DNA from: Raoultibacter massiliensis
GTDB taxonomy: Bacteria; Actinomycetota; Coriobacteriia; Coriobacteriales; Eggerthellaceae
Assembly (NCBI RefSeq): GCF_900199545.1
Contig: NZ_LT962671.1
Location: 486,564 to 507,977, forward strand
Reading direction: 5' to 3'
DNA: 21,414 bases
Below, piece after piece: positions 7,509 through 14,930 of this stretch. Each line of letters begins with the position of its first letter. Position 1 is the stretch's first letter. The notes under the pieces were generated by a model, which was not told the origin of the DNA, did not search any database, and saw nothing but the letters and a program-made list of their open reading frames with translations. Made by a program: the position numbers and the translations under genes.

Positions 7509-8039
7509 ATGTCGAAAAAATGGTATGTCCTTCATACGTATTCGGGATACGAGAACAAGGTGAAGAAGAATCTCGAAACCCGCATTGAAACGATGGGTCT
7601 TGAGAACAACGTCTTCGGCATCGAAATCCCCACTGAAATGGTCACCGAAATCAAAGAAGGCGGCCGTCGTGTGGAGAACGAGAAGAAGGTTTTTCCAGGG
7701 TACGTCCTCGTCCGCATGGAACTTGACGATCGCAGCTGGGCTGCCGTTCGCAACACGCCGGGCGTGACGGGTTTTGTGGGCAGCCAGGGAAACCCTGCGC
7801 CGTTGACGCGCGAGGAATACAACAAGATCATGAAACGGACGAGCCGTGAGGCTCCGAAGAAGACTTCTTCCAGTCTCGAAGTGGGGCAGGCCGTCAAGGT
7901 TGTCTCCGGCCCTCTGGCCGAGTTCGACGGCGTTGTTTCGGAAGTGTCTCCCGAAGCAGGCAAGGTCAAGGTCATGGTCTCGATCTTCGGACGCGAAACC
8001 CCTGTCGAGCTTTCGTTCGATCAGGTGGCGAAAATTTAG
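7509..8039 (+). CDS. nusG: Transcription termination/antitermination protein NusG
   Basis: A 176-residue protein of normal length. The NGN domain (residues about 4-105) starts '[21 protein letters not shown]' and includes '[14 protein letters not shown]' and '[12 protein letters not shown]'. The C-terminal KOW domain (about 125-176) reads '[20 protein letters not shown]' through '[17 protein letters not shown]'. NusG binds RNA polymerase and couples it to Rho or the ribosome. The start is the ATG at 7509; GGGAG at the end of secE serves as its ribosome binding site, so translation of the two is probably coupled. An upstream in-frame ATG at 7479 lies inside secE and is not used. Confidence 0.97.
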   Translation: MSKKWYVLHTYSGYENKVKKNLETRIETMGLENNVFGIEIPTEMVTEIKEGGRRVENEKKVFPGYVLVRMELDDRSWAAVRNTPGVTGFVGSQGNPAPLTREEYNKIMKRTSREAPKKTSSSLEVGQAVKVVSGPLAEFDGVVSEVSPEAGKVKVMVSIFGRETPVELSFDQVAKI

Positions 8040-8053
8040 AATTGGATATCATG

Positions 8054-8097
8054 AGCGCCGCGTGCCTGGGTGGACAGGGCTTCTCACGCAAGGCGCT
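8054..8097 (+). promoter_or_regulatory. Structured rplK leader hairpin
   Basis: AGCGCC-GCGTG (8054-8064) pairs with CACGC-AA-GGCGCT (8085-8097) with a two-base bulge, enclosing an inner CCTG/CAGG stem. It lies 53 bases before rplK. Known L11 operons are repressed by L1 binding a helix with an asymmetric loop in this leader; assignment here is inference. Confidence 0.45.
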
Positions 8098-8149
8098 TTG
8101 TTGATAGATTGAGATTGAGTAAACATCAGCTGAAAGGAACGTTTCGATC

Positions 8150-8653
8150 ATGGCTGAAAAGAAAGCAACCGGCTTTATTAAGCTTCAGATCCCCGCTGGT
8201 GCCGCAAACCCGGCTCCTCCGGTCGGCCCCGCGCTCGGTGCGCAGGGCGTTAACATCATGCAGTTCTGCCAGGCGTTCAACGCCGAGACGCAGGACAAGG
8301 CGGGAACCATCATCCCCGTCGAGATTACCGTTTACGAGGATAAGACGTTCTCGTTCGTCACCAAAACCCCGCCCGCTGCCGTCCTTATCAAGGAAAAGCT
8401 CGGCATTCAGAGCGGCTCGGGCGTTCCGCAGCTCCAGAAGGTGGGCACGCTCACCGAGGATCAGCTTCGCGAGATCGCCGAGGTGAAAATGCCCGACCTC
8501 AACGCCAACACGATCGAGGCTGCGATGGAGATCATCGCCGGCACCGCTCGCAGCATGGGCGTGTCGATCGAGGGCCGCGCTCCGAAGAAGACCTATGTGC
8601 CTTCCAAGAAGCTCGCCGCCATGCTGGCCGGCAGGACGCTCGACGAGGAGTAA
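8150..8653 (+). CDS. rplK: 50S ribosomal protein L11 with C-terminal extension
   Basis: A 167-residue protein. Residues 1-142 are canonical L11: the N-terminal domain with '[20 protein letters not shown]' and '[10 protein letters not shown]', and the RNA-binding C-terminal domain with '[12 protein letters not shown]' and '[15 protein letters not shown]'. L11 forms the GTPase-associated centre with 23S rRNA and is the thiostrepton-site protein. Most bacterial L11 proteins end near residue 142; here 25 further residues follow ([27 protein letters not shown]). AAAGGAA lies ten bases before the ATG. The gene is followed by rplA after 86 bases. Confidence 0.97.
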   Translation: MAEKKATGFIKLQIPAGAANPAPPVGPALGAQGVNIMQFCQAFNAETQDKAGTIIPVEITVYEDKTFSFVTKTPPAAVLIKEKLGIQSGSGVPQLQKVGTLTEDQLREIAEVKMPDLNANTIEAAMEIIAGTARSMGVSIEGRAPKKTYVPSKKLAAMLAGRTLDEE

Positions 8654-8739
8654 ACCGCACCGAGGCCGCGCGCCTCTGAGCGAAAGACAGATGTGGAAGA
8701 GCGCATGCCCGCTCGTCATCACCACGAAAGGACGATGAA

Positions 8740-9450
8740 ATGGCTAAGAAATCCAAGAACTACCGTGCAGCAGTCGAGAAAGTAGGGAGCGGTCCTTACG
8801 CTCCGCTCGAAGCCGTCAAGCTCGTGCAGGAAATCTCGACCGCGAAATTCGACGAGACCGTCGAAGCTCATTTCCGCTTGGGCATCGATACGCGTCAGGC
8901 TGACCAGCAGCTCCGCGGTACGGTGAGCCTGCCCAACGGTTCGGGCAAGACCGTTCGCGTGGCCGTGTTCGCCGAAGGCGACGCCGCCCGTGCAGCCGAA
9001 GAGGCTGGTGCCGATATCGTTGGTTCCGACGATCTGATCGCCGATATCCAGGCTGGCAACATCAACTTCGATGCGACGGTTGCCACTCCCGACCAGATGG
9101 CCAAAGTCGGCCGTCTCGGCAAGATTCTCGGTACGCGCGGACTTATGCCGAACCCGAAGCTCGGCACCGTCACGAACGATGTGGCAAAGGCCATCAAAGA
9201 GCTCAAGGGAGGCCGTGTCGAGTACCGCGCCGACCGTTACGGCATCGCCCATGTCATCATCGGCAAAGTGAGCTTCACGCCCGAGCAGCTTGCAGAGAAC
9301 TACGGAGCCGTCTTTGACGAGATCATCCGTATGAAGCCTGCTGCCGCCAAGGGCAAGTACGTCAAGTCCGTCACCGTCACTTCGACGATGGGGCCTGGCG
9401 TTCCGGTCGACAGCTCGGTGACCCGCAACTACACCGTTGCAGCTGAGTAA
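8740..9450 (+). CDS. rplA: 50S ribosomal protein L1
   Basis: A 236-residue protein of normal length. Features include '[20 protein letters not shown]' in domain I, '[27 protein letters not shown]', the conserved '[20 protein letters not shown]' loop, and '[15 protein letters not shown]' near the C terminus. L1 forms the mobile stalk at the ribosomal E site and in many bacteria represses its own operon by binding the rplK leader. GAAAGGA lies seven bases before the ATG. It is the last gene of the block; a strong terminator follows 33 bases after the stop, and rplJ-rplL are not present downstream. Confidence 0.98.
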   Translation: MAKKSKNYRAAVEKVGSGPYAPLEAVKLVQEISTAKFDETVEAHFRLGIDTRQADQQLRGTVSLPNGSGKTVRVAVFAEGDAARAAEEAGADIVGSDDLIADIQAGNINFDATVATPDQMAKVGRLGKILGTRGLMPNPKLGTVTNDVAKAIKELKGGRVEYRADRYGIAHVIIGKVSFTPEQLAENYGAVFDEIIRMKPAAAKGKYVKSVTVTSTMGPGVPVDSSVTRNYTVAAE

Positions 9451-9483
9451 ACTCAATCACAATCGTCACATACGTGCGAGGAG

Positions 9484-9510
9484 AGGAGCCTTCGGGCTCC
9501 TTTCTTTTTT
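9484..9510 (+). terminator. Intrinsic terminator of the tuf-rplA block
   Basis: AGGAGCC-TTCG-GGCTCCT forms a 7-bp stem with a very stable UUCG tetraloop, followed by TTCTTTTTT. It is the clearest intrinsic terminator in the window. Confidence 0.93.
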
Positions 9511-9539
9511 GATCTCAATGTGATATCATCTTAATATCA
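9509..9539 (+). promoter_or_regulatory. Promoter and operator-like inverted repeat before the SPFH gene
   Basis: TTGATC (9509-9514) and TAATAT (9532-9537) are 17 bases apart; the -35 begins in the last bases of the preceding terminator. Overlapping it is an inverted repeat TGATAT (9521-9526) / ATATCA (9534-9539), a plausible repressor site. Confidence 0.6.
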
Positions 9540-9657
9540 AGTTAGAACAAAGCGGCATATCATGATTGCCGAAGTGCGGACCGCGCATGCGGATGCCGCT
9601 TTGAGGCCTTCGGCGGGATTCCGACGAAGGAGGCCGCGATATAAGGAGTGGTGCAGC

Positions 9658-10617
9658 ATGTCTGAAGAGAAGATCGTCCAAGGCAGAAGCGGCTGGCCGA
9701 TGCTTGCGTTGACCCTGGCGGTGGCCGCGTTGTGCGTGGTCGCCATCGTTTTCGGCGCAATGATGCTGCCGCCCGAAGAAGCTCCCGTGACAAGCGGGAT
9801 GCAGGTGCTCGGCATCATCCTCTTGGTGGTCGGCATCGTCGTTTTATGCGTAGGGCCCCTGCTCATGCTCATGGGTTTCTACACCATCCAGCCCAATCAG
9901 GCTCGCGTGCTCATTCTCTTCGGCGATTACTTGGGAACGGTGCGCGACGAAGGGTTCCATTGGGCCAATCCGTTTCTTTCCCGCTCGGCGGGTACGACGG
10001 TTTCGGAGGAGGGCAAGGCGGTTCCGCGATCGCTCAAGATCTCTTTGCGCGCCCGCACCTACAACGGCGAGCATTTGAAAGTCAACGATAAGAACGGCAA
10101 TCCGATCGAGATAGCCGATGTGGTGGTATGGCGCGTCGAGGATACTGCCAAAGCCATTTTCGACGTTGACGATTATACGACGTACGTGCACACGCAAAGC
10201 GAGACGGCACTGCGCCATGTGGCAACCACGTACGCCTACGACTCCGATACCGAGGCGATCACGCTGCGCAGCAACATCGAAGAGGTGTCGGCTGCGCTCA
10301 AGGAGGAGCTGTCGGTTCGTCTCGAGAAGGCGGGAGTCGTCATCGACGACGCGCGGCTGACCCACCTTGCCTACGCGCCCGAGATCGCCCAGGCGATGCT
10401 GCGTCGCCAGCAGGCCGAGGCGGTCATCGCCGCACGCGAGAAGATCGTGCAGGGCGCGGTTTCGATGGTCGACATGGCGCTCACCGAACTGGCGGCGAAG
10501 CATGTGGTCGATCTCGACGACGAGCGCCGCGCGGCTATGGTTTCGAACCTCATGGTGGTGCTTTGCGGCGATTCCGAAGCGCAGCCCGTGCTGAACACGG
10601 GTACACTGTATCAATAG
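9658..10617 (+). CDS. SPFH/band-7 domain membrane protein
   Basis: A 319-residue protein with two N-terminal transmembrane helices (about 13-36 and 48-73), followed by an SPFH/band-7 (prohibitin/stomatin-type) domain from about residue 76: '[32 protein letters not shown]', '[27 protein letters not shown]', and the helical part '[54 protein letters not shown]'. Such proteins form large membrane assemblies and organise microdomains or regulate proteases. The frame extends upstream to 9562, but AAGGAG nine bases before the ATG at 9658 and a promoter at 9509-9537 support MSEEK as the start. It is probably cotranscribed with the small ribbon-helix-helix gene 92 bases downstream. Confidence 0.88.
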   Translation: MSEEKIVQGRSGWPMLALTLAVAALCVVAIVFGAMMLPPEEAPVTSGMQVLGIILLVVGIVVLCVGPLLMLMGFYTIQPNQARVLILFGDYLGTVRDEGFHWANPFLSRSAGTTVSEEGKAVPRSLKISLRARTYNGEHLKVNDKNGNPIEIADVVVWRVEDTAKAIFDVDDYTTYVHTQSETALRHVATTYAYDSDTEAITLRSNIEEVSAALKEELSVRLEKAGVVIDDARLTHLAYAPEIAQAMLRRQQAEAVIAAREKIVQGAVSMVDMALTELAAKHVVDLDDERRAAMVSNLMVVLCGDSEAQPVLNTGTLYQ

Positions 10618-10709
10618 CGAATTGTAGGCGACCGCCGGCACCGCCGCATCCCTCTTGGCGGCAACGGCGTTCGGGATCCATGCGATAGTGAGGCGGTATC
10701 GAAGGCGTT

Positions 10710-10901
10710 ATGGCGAAGCGGAAGCAATACCCTTTACGCGTTGATTCGGAGGTGTGGGAGGCCGTCGAGCGATGGGCTTCCGATGATCTTCGCAGCGTCA
10801 ACGCGCAGGTGGAGTTCATTCTGCGAAAATCGCTCAAAGATGCCGGTCGCCTGGGAAAGAAGAACGCTTCGTCGGATGATTCGGAATCGGATGCGGAGTG
10901 A
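10710..10901 (+). CDS. Small ribbon-helix-helix (Arc-like) DNA-binding protein
   Basis: A 63-residue protein beginning MAKRKQYPLRVDSEVWEAVE, then RWASDDLRSVNAQVEFILRK. A short beta strand (YPLRVD) is followed by two helices with the pattern 'R-S-V-N-A-Q-V-E-F-I-L', matching the MetJ/Arc ribbon-helix-helix superfamily, which binds operators as dimers and includes many antitoxins. Residues 46-63 are a Ser/Asp-rich acidic tail. The ribosome binding site (GAAGG, five bases before ATG) is modest. No toxin gene is adjacent, so it is not assigned as an antitoxin; pairing with the upstream SPFH gene suggests joint regulation. Confidence 0.75.
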   Translation: MAKRKQYPLRVDSEVWEAVERWASDDLRSVNAQVEFILRKSLKDAGRLGKKNASSDDSESDAE

Positions 10902-11012
10902 GAAAGAGGCATCTAAGGCCCCGATCGAAAAGACACGAACTGGCTTTCGGGCGGGAGTCCGGGTGGGCGGAGCGACTCGCCGCAAGCCTGAGAGACCAAG
11001 CAGCGCGAAACC

Positions 11013-11039
11013 GGAAGGCGGCCCTTTAGGCCGCCTTCC
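11013..11039. terminator. Bidirectional hairpin between convergent genes, overlapping a stop codon
   Basis: GGAAGGCGGCC (11013-11023) pairs perfectly with GGCCGCCTTCC (11029-11039) around CTTTA. On the minus strand the arm encodes the last codons of the membrane protein gene and the loop holds its stop. On the plus strand it can end the SPFH/ribbon-helix-helix transcript; the following T-rich tract (TTCGTTT) is weak. Confidence 0.7.
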
Positions 11040-11475
11040 TTCGTTTCAGGGATACGCTCAGCGCTACGAACGCCAAGGCCATCGCAATAAGACCTGCGCC
11101 GTCGAATGCGACGAAACGCAGGATGCTCGATGCGAGGAGCTCGTGTCCGGCGGGAATGGAGGCGAGGATCGCGCTTTCGCCGATAAGCCCGATGGCCTGC
11201 TGCGCCAGCACTACGCCGAAAAGCGCGCGGTGTTTGACGGGGTTGGCGATGGCGAGGGGATAGGTGGCGTTCCACATGAGGAACGCCACTCCAAGTCCCT
11301 GCATCGCGATGCGGCCTTCAAATCCTGCAAGCTCGTAGGCGGGTGCGAACGCATCGGGCCACAGAACGAACTGGACCGCGCACTGCACGTTTACGACGAA
11401 GACGGCTGCAAGCGCTATGCGGGCTGCGCGCAGAGCAGCCTTGCTCGCCGTACGCTCCTGCACAGCCTGATTCAC
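11026..11475 (-). CDS. Small integral membrane protein of unknown function
   Basis: A 149-residue protein with about four predicted transmembrane helices ('ARIALAAVFVVNVQCAVQFVLW', 'AMQGLGVAFLMWNATYPLAI', 'ALFGVVLAQQAIGLIGESAIL', 'FVAFDGAGLIAMALAFVALSV') and a basic C-terminal end LKRRKAA. The frame is open upstream to 11721, but the GTG at 11475 has AAAGGA seven bases before it. The alternative ATG at 11511 lies inside a TACAAT -10 box (11515-11510), so GTG is preferred. I do not recognise the family and assign no function. It converges on the SPFH/ribbon-helix-helix pair and shares their terminator hairpin. Confidence 0.7.
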   Translation of the reverse strand: MNQAVQERTASKAALRAARIALAAVFVVNVQCAVQFVLWPDAFAPAYELAGFEGRIAMQGLGVAFLMWNATYPLAIANPVKHRALFGVVLAQQAIGLIGESAILASIPAGHELLASSILRFVAFDGAGLIAMALAFVALSVSLKRRKAA

Positions 11476-11509
11476 GGATTCGTCCTTTCTCGCCTCGATC
11501 GATGCAGCC

Positions 11510-11515
11510 ATTGTA
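11510..11515 (-). promoter_or_regulatory. Candidate -10 box of the membrane protein gene
   Basis: TACAAT read on the minus strand, five of six matching TATAAT, about 35 bases before the GTG start. No good -35 is visible, which suggests activator-dependent expression or a non-consensus promoter. Confidence 0.45.
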
Positions 11516-11555
11516 CCCGAAGCATCGGGATTCGAGCCGAATGGAGGCGCGCTGT

Positions 11556-11573
11556 GAACGTTCTGAAACGTTC
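11556..11573. repeat. Helically phased direct repeat AACGTTC
   Basis: AACGTTC at 11557-11563 and 11567-11573, ten bases apart, the first within a palindromic GAACGTTC. It sits about 40-60 bases upstream of the candidate -10 of the minus-strand membrane protein gene, a typical activator position. Confidence 0.4.
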
Positions 11574-11724
11574 GCTTAGGCGCCCTGCTTGCGGCCGAGG
11601 TCGGTGTTGTCGTCCTCGGTCGTGCCGACCGTTCAGCGCGAACGGCGATGCCGAGCGGTTTGTCGTTCGCGGCTTTTCGCGGAGACCCGCCATGTCCCCA
11701 TGCGATTCCCGATCGCACCATGAG

Positions 11725-11733
11725 TGCTATACT
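11725..11733 (+). promoter_or_regulatory. Extended -10 promoter element of map
   Basis: TGC-TATACT is an extended -10 element (TGn plus hexamer) 42 bases before the map start. The -35 region is poor, which an extended -10 can compensate. Confidence 0.5.
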
Positions 11734-11775
11734 GAGCCGAAACGAAAACCAACGGCATAGATAGGCGTATACGGC

Positions 11776-12546
11776 ATGATCATCAAGAAATCACCGGCCG
11801 AAATCGAGGCGATGAAAGAGGCTGGCCGCATTTCGGCGAAGGTGCTCCGCGAAGTCGGCGCGCGCGTGCAGCCCGGGGTGTCCACGCTCGAGCTCGACAG
11901 GTTCGCCGAGACGTTGATTCGCCTCGAAGGCGGTATTCCTGCGTTCAAAGGCTACGGCGGGTTTCCCGGCTCGATCTGCGCTTCGGTGAACGAGCAGATC
12001 GTCCACGGCATCCCCTCGGCCGACGTCATCTTGCAGGAGGGCGATATCCTTTCGGTCGATACGGGCGCCATCGTCGACGGCTGGGTGGGCGATAACGCCT
12101 GGACCTACGCGGTGGGCTCTGTATCCGAGGAAAAGCAGCAGCTGCTCGCCGTAACCGAGAAATGCATGTGGGCCGGACTCGACGCCGCTCGACCCGGCAA
12201 CCGTCTCGGCGATATCGGCGCGGCCATACAGGAGATTGCGGAGGCTGCGGGTTACGGGGTCGTGCGCGAATACGTTGGGCACGGCATCGGCCGCAATATG
12301 CATGAAGATCCCAACGTTCCCAACTATGGACGCAGGCACACGGGCGTCTTGCTCGAAGCGGGCATGGTCCTCGCCATCGAGCCGATGATCAACATCGGCA
12401 CCCACAAAACCAAGCAGATGCCCGACGGGTGGCTCGTCGTCACACGCGACGGAATGCCTTCGGCTCACTTCGAGAAGACCGTCGCCATCACCGAGGACGG
12501 TCCTGTCGTGCTAACGACCGAAGAGGGGCATCGCAGGCCTATCTAG
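11776..12546 (+). CDS. map: Type I methionine aminopeptidase
   Basis: A 256-residue metalloprotease of normal length that removes the initiator methionine from new proteins. All five metal ligands are in place: Asp95 (SVDTG), Asp106 (VGDNAWT), His169 (YVGHGIGRNMHEDPNVPNYG), Glu202 (AIEPM) and Glu233 (HFEKTVAI); the substrate-binding histidine is His78 (IVHGIP). It has the type Ia layout without an N-terminal zinc-finger extension. Upstream lies an extended -10 box; the ribosome binding site is weak (ATAGGCG). It is not next to secY-adk-infA, where map lies in many bacteria, so it may be a stand-alone or second copy. A short hairpin AGCGCG/CGCGCT (12545-12563) overlaps the stop codon. Confidence 0.96.
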   Translation: MIIKKSPAEIEAMKEAGRISAKVLREVGARVQPGVSTLELDRFAETLIRLEGGIPAFKGYGGFPGSICASVNEQIVHGIPSADVILQEGDILSVDTGAIVDGWVGDNAWTYAVGSVSEEKQQLLAVTEKCMWAGLDAARPGNRLGDIGAAIQEIAEAAGYGVVREYVGHGIGRNMHEDPNVPNYGRRHTGVLLEAGMVLAIEPMINIGTHKTKQMPDGWLVVTRDGMPSAHFEKTVAITEDGPVVLTTEEGHRRPI

Positions 12547-12563
12547 CGCGCTTCGGCCGCGCT
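12545..12563 (+). terminator. Weak hairpin at the map stop codon
   Basis: AGCGCG-CTTCGGC-CGCGCT, a 6-bp stem starting within the TAG stop and followed by TGCTTCG. It has no real T-run, so termination is uncertain. Confidence 0.35.
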
Positions 12564-12647
12564 TGCTTCGCTGGCGGCGGGCGGCTCTGTCGCGGTATGT
12601 CGGCGCCCGTCGCGCGGCTCCTCGGTGTGTATCTTTAGCGAACGGGC

Positions 12648-12676
12648 TTCGGGCCTTTGCGCTGCTTGCTTATAAT
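12648..12676 (+). promoter_or_regulatory. Candidate promoter of the D-aspartate ligase-racemase-asnB operon
   Basis: A perfect TATAAT (12671-12676) with a poor -35 (TTCGGG) 17 bases upstream, 55 bases before the GTG start. The AT-rich patch stands out in GC-rich surroundings. Confidence 0.55.
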
Positions 12677-12730
12677 AAACGTTCGTCATATGAATCAACC
12701 CGTGTGGAACGGGAATGGAAAAGGATCCGC

Positions 12731-13966
12731 GTGAACACTTCAGTTGATTTCGCCCCGGTGCTTTTGGGCGGAGATGCCAACGCCTACGGAATGGCCCGCT
12801 CGTTTTTCGAGGAGTACGGGATCGTTTCGGCCGCTATCGGCAAAGGCGCGTTTCATATCTGCCGGCACAGCAAGATCGTCCGTTTCGAAGTGTGCGAGCC
12901 CCGCCTCGAAGAGGACGAGGTGTTCGTCGAAACGCTCGTGCGCTATGCCCGCGATCATAAGGGCGCGCCGCTCGTGCTCGTGCCGTGCGGCGACAACTAC
13001 ACCAAGATGCTGGTGCGCAACCAGGATAAGCTGCGCGACCTGTACCGGTTCAACATCATGTCGCCCGATCAGTACGAGCTCGTTTCAACCAAGGAGCGAT
13101 TCTACGATACGTGCGAGAAGCACGGGCTGCTGTTCCCCGAAACCTGCGAGGTGACGGCTGAGACGGCGCAGGGGTTCGAACCGCCGTTTCCGTATCCGGT
13201 CGTTGTGAAGCCCTCGAACAGCGTGGCGTACTGGACCTGTGATTTTCCGGGCAAGAAGAAGGTGTTCGTCGTCAAGAGCGCCGATGAGATGCGCCGGATT
13301 CTCGAAGGCGTGTACTCGTCGAGCTATCAGGACGGCATGATCGTTCAGGATTTCGTCCCGGGCGACGATACCCGCATGCGCGTCATCAACTGCTACAGCG
13401 ATACGTCGGGAGCCGTCAAGATGATGGTTTTGGGCGACGTGCTGCTCGAAGAGCACACTCCCGAAGGAATCGGCAGCTACGGTGCCATCATGACCGGGTA
13501 CAACGAAGAGATCAACGGGCGCATCAAGGGCTTTCTCGAAGAGATCGGCTACGTGGGCTATTCGAACTTCGATTTGAAGTACGACGAGCGCGACGGTTCC
13601 TATAAGCTGTTCGAGATCAATCCGCGCCAAGGCCGTTCGAGTTATTTCGCAACTGCTTCAGGCAAGAACCTTGCGCGCTATCTCGTGCAGGACGTCGTGT
13701 ACGGCGAAAGCCATCCGATCGACATTGCTACCCTCGAAGACGAGATGCTGTGGACTATGATCCCGCTTTCGGTCATTCGCACCTACGTGAGCGATCCTGG
13801 CGCGCGAGAGCGCGCGGAGCGGTTGATCGGCGAGGGCAAGGTTCGCCGATCGTATTGGACGAAAGACGATCGATCTCTTCTGCGTTATCTGAGCTATCAG
13901 ATGAACCAGAAAAACTATCGGCAGCAGTACAGGGATTGCTTCAACCGCAGGGGCATCGACGACTGA
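12731..13966 (+). CDS. D-aspartate ligase-like ATP-grasp enzyme (peptidoglycan cross-bridge)
   Basis: A 411-residue ATP-grasp carboxylate-amine ligase. The N-terminal segment 'PVLLGGDANAYGMARSFFEEYG' (9-30) and 'LVPCGDNYTKMLV' (83-95) precede the ATP-grasp fold, with 'YPVVVKPSNSVAYW' (155-168), 'MIVQDFVPGDDTRMRVIN' (203-220) and the metal-binding 'FEINPRQGRSS' (294-304). These blocks closely resemble, from memory, the D-aspartate ligase of Enterococcus faecium and Lactococcus, which activates D-Asp as a beta-acyl phosphate and joins it to the side-chain amine of the stem-peptide residue 3. The GTG at 12731 is five bases after AAAAGGA; upstream in-frame ATGs lack such a site. A racemase and an asparagine synthetase follow on the same strand, supporting the assignment. 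A different carboxylate substrate cannot be excluded. Confidence 0.83.
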   Translation: MNTSVDFAPVLLGGDANAYGMARSFFEEYGIVSAAIGKGAFHICRHSKIVRFEVCEPRLEEDEVFVETLVRYARDHKGAPLVLVPCGDNYTKMLVRNQDKLRDLYRFNIMSPDQYELVSTKERFYDTCEKHGLLFPETCEVTAETAQGFEPPFPYPVVVKPSNSVAYWTCDFPGKKKVFVVKSADEMRRILEGVYSSSYQDGMIVQDFVPGDDTRMRVINCYSDTSGAVKMMVLGDVLLEEHTPEGIGSYGAIMTGYNEEINGRIKGFLEEIGYVGYSNFDLKYDERDGSYKLFEINPRQGRSSYFATASGKNLARYLVQDVVYGESHPIDIATLEDEMLWTMIPLSVIRTYVSDPGARERAERLIGEGKVRRSYWTKDDRSLLRYLSYQMNQKNYRQQYRDCFNRRGIDD

Positions 13967-14135
13967 TGCTGCTCGGCGCTGGCTCCGTGCCGGCGGTTTT
14001 GCCGCAGACGGGTGCGGGCGTGAAACGGGCCGCGCGGCGCGGCGCCGCCGAAGCCGATAGGGCGTTTGCGCGGTGCTGCGGCTCGACGACGACAGGCAGT
14101 GGGCGAGAGATGAACGGAGAAAGCGAGGTGCGCAC

Positions 14136-14915
14136 GTGGAAAAGCTCGGAATCATAGGGGGATTGGGCCCGGCGGCTACGGCGCGGCTGTTCTCTCGGAT
14201 CGTCTCCTATACCGATGCCGCCTGCGATCAGGACCACCTTGACGTGACGATTCTCAACCGCCCGTCAATACCCGATCGCACGGCGTTTCTCCTCGGCAAG
14301 CCGGGTTCGGAATCGTTCGTTGAGCCCATGCGGGTCGCAGCCGCCGAACTCGAGTCTGCGGGCTGTACCGTGTTGGCCACGCCCTGCAATACGGCCCATG
14401 CCCGTCTGGACGAAATAGCATCCTCGCTCACCCGCGCGCGGTTCGTCGATATGCCCGCATCGTCAGCGCGCTTCGCATGCGATCTCGGCTGCAAGCGCGT
14501 GGGCGTGCTCGCCACCGACGGGGCGCTTGCCTCCGAGGTGCACCAACGCGCGCTCGGCGCAGTCGGCCTCGAGGTCGCAATACCCGAAGCGGCGGTACAG
14601 GAAACGGTCATGAGCATCATCTACGATGACGTGAAGGCAGGTCGGGTTGCCGATGCCGATAAGGTGGCAAGCGTATGCGATGCGATGGCGGATGCGGGAT
14701 GCGACGGCATCGTGCTCGGGTGCACCGAGTTGTCGCTTCTGGGGCTGCCGCGCAGGCGCGAGGGCGCATGCATCATCGATGCACTCGATGTGCTTGCGTG
14801 GAAGTGCGTGACCGAATGCGCGGGGAAAGCCCGTGATCTGAGGGATGAATATCAGCGGTTCGAGACGGACGGCAGCGGCGCGGCCAACGGGGTCGGCGCC
14901 GGATCGATCGAGTAA
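14136..14915 (+). CDS. Aspartate/glutamate racemase family protein (probable aspartate racemase)
   Basis: A 259-residue cytoplasmic protein of the cofactor-independent two-cysteine racemase family. The start 'KLGIIGGLGPAATARLFSRI' has the glycine-rich substrate loop typical of aspartate racemases. Both catalytic cysteines are present: Cys84 in ATPCNTAHA and Cys196 in VLGCTELSL, each followed by Asn-Thr or Thr-Glu as expected. It would convert L-Asp to D-Asp, the substrate of the ligase encoded upstream. The start is GTG at 14136, seven bases after GAGG; the upstream in-frame ATG at 14073 has no ribosome binding site. It lies 169 bases after the ligase and 15 bases before asnB. Glutamate or another acidic substrate is possible but the neighbours favour aspartate. 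Confidence 0.85.
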   Translation: MEKLGIIGGLGPAATARLFSRIVSYTDAACDQDHLDVTILNRPSIPDRTAFLLGKPGSESFVEPMRVAAAELESAGCTVLATPCNTAHARLDEIASSLTRARFVDMPASSARFACDLGCKRVGVLATDGALASEVHQRALGAVGLEVAIPEAAVQETVMSIIYDDVKAGRVADADKVASVCDAMADAGCDGIVLGCTELSLLGLPRRREGACIIDALDVLAWKCVTECAGKARDLRDEYQRFETDGSGAANGVGAGSIE

Positions 14916-14930
14916 GGAAGTTTTCGACCT

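Larger units (their letters stand above)
11476..11775. other. Intergenic region between divergent membrane protein gene and map
   Basis: Holds the minus-strand -10 (TACAAT), an AACGTTC direct repeat, and the map -10 box. The rest shows no gene: the open minus-strand frame is Arg/Pro/Thr-rich and lacks conserved features. Confidence 0.5.

Noticed and set aside
10710..10901. Toxin-antitoxin antitoxin
   Set aside because: The ribbon-helix-helix fold fits, but no toxin-sized partner lies next to it on either strand.
13966..14157. Small open frame overlapping the D-aspartate ligase stop (TGATG) and the racemase start
   Set aside because: Its composition is Ala/Arg/Gly-rich, it has no recognisable fold, and it runs into the racemase gene. 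Coupled translation is conceivable but unsupported.
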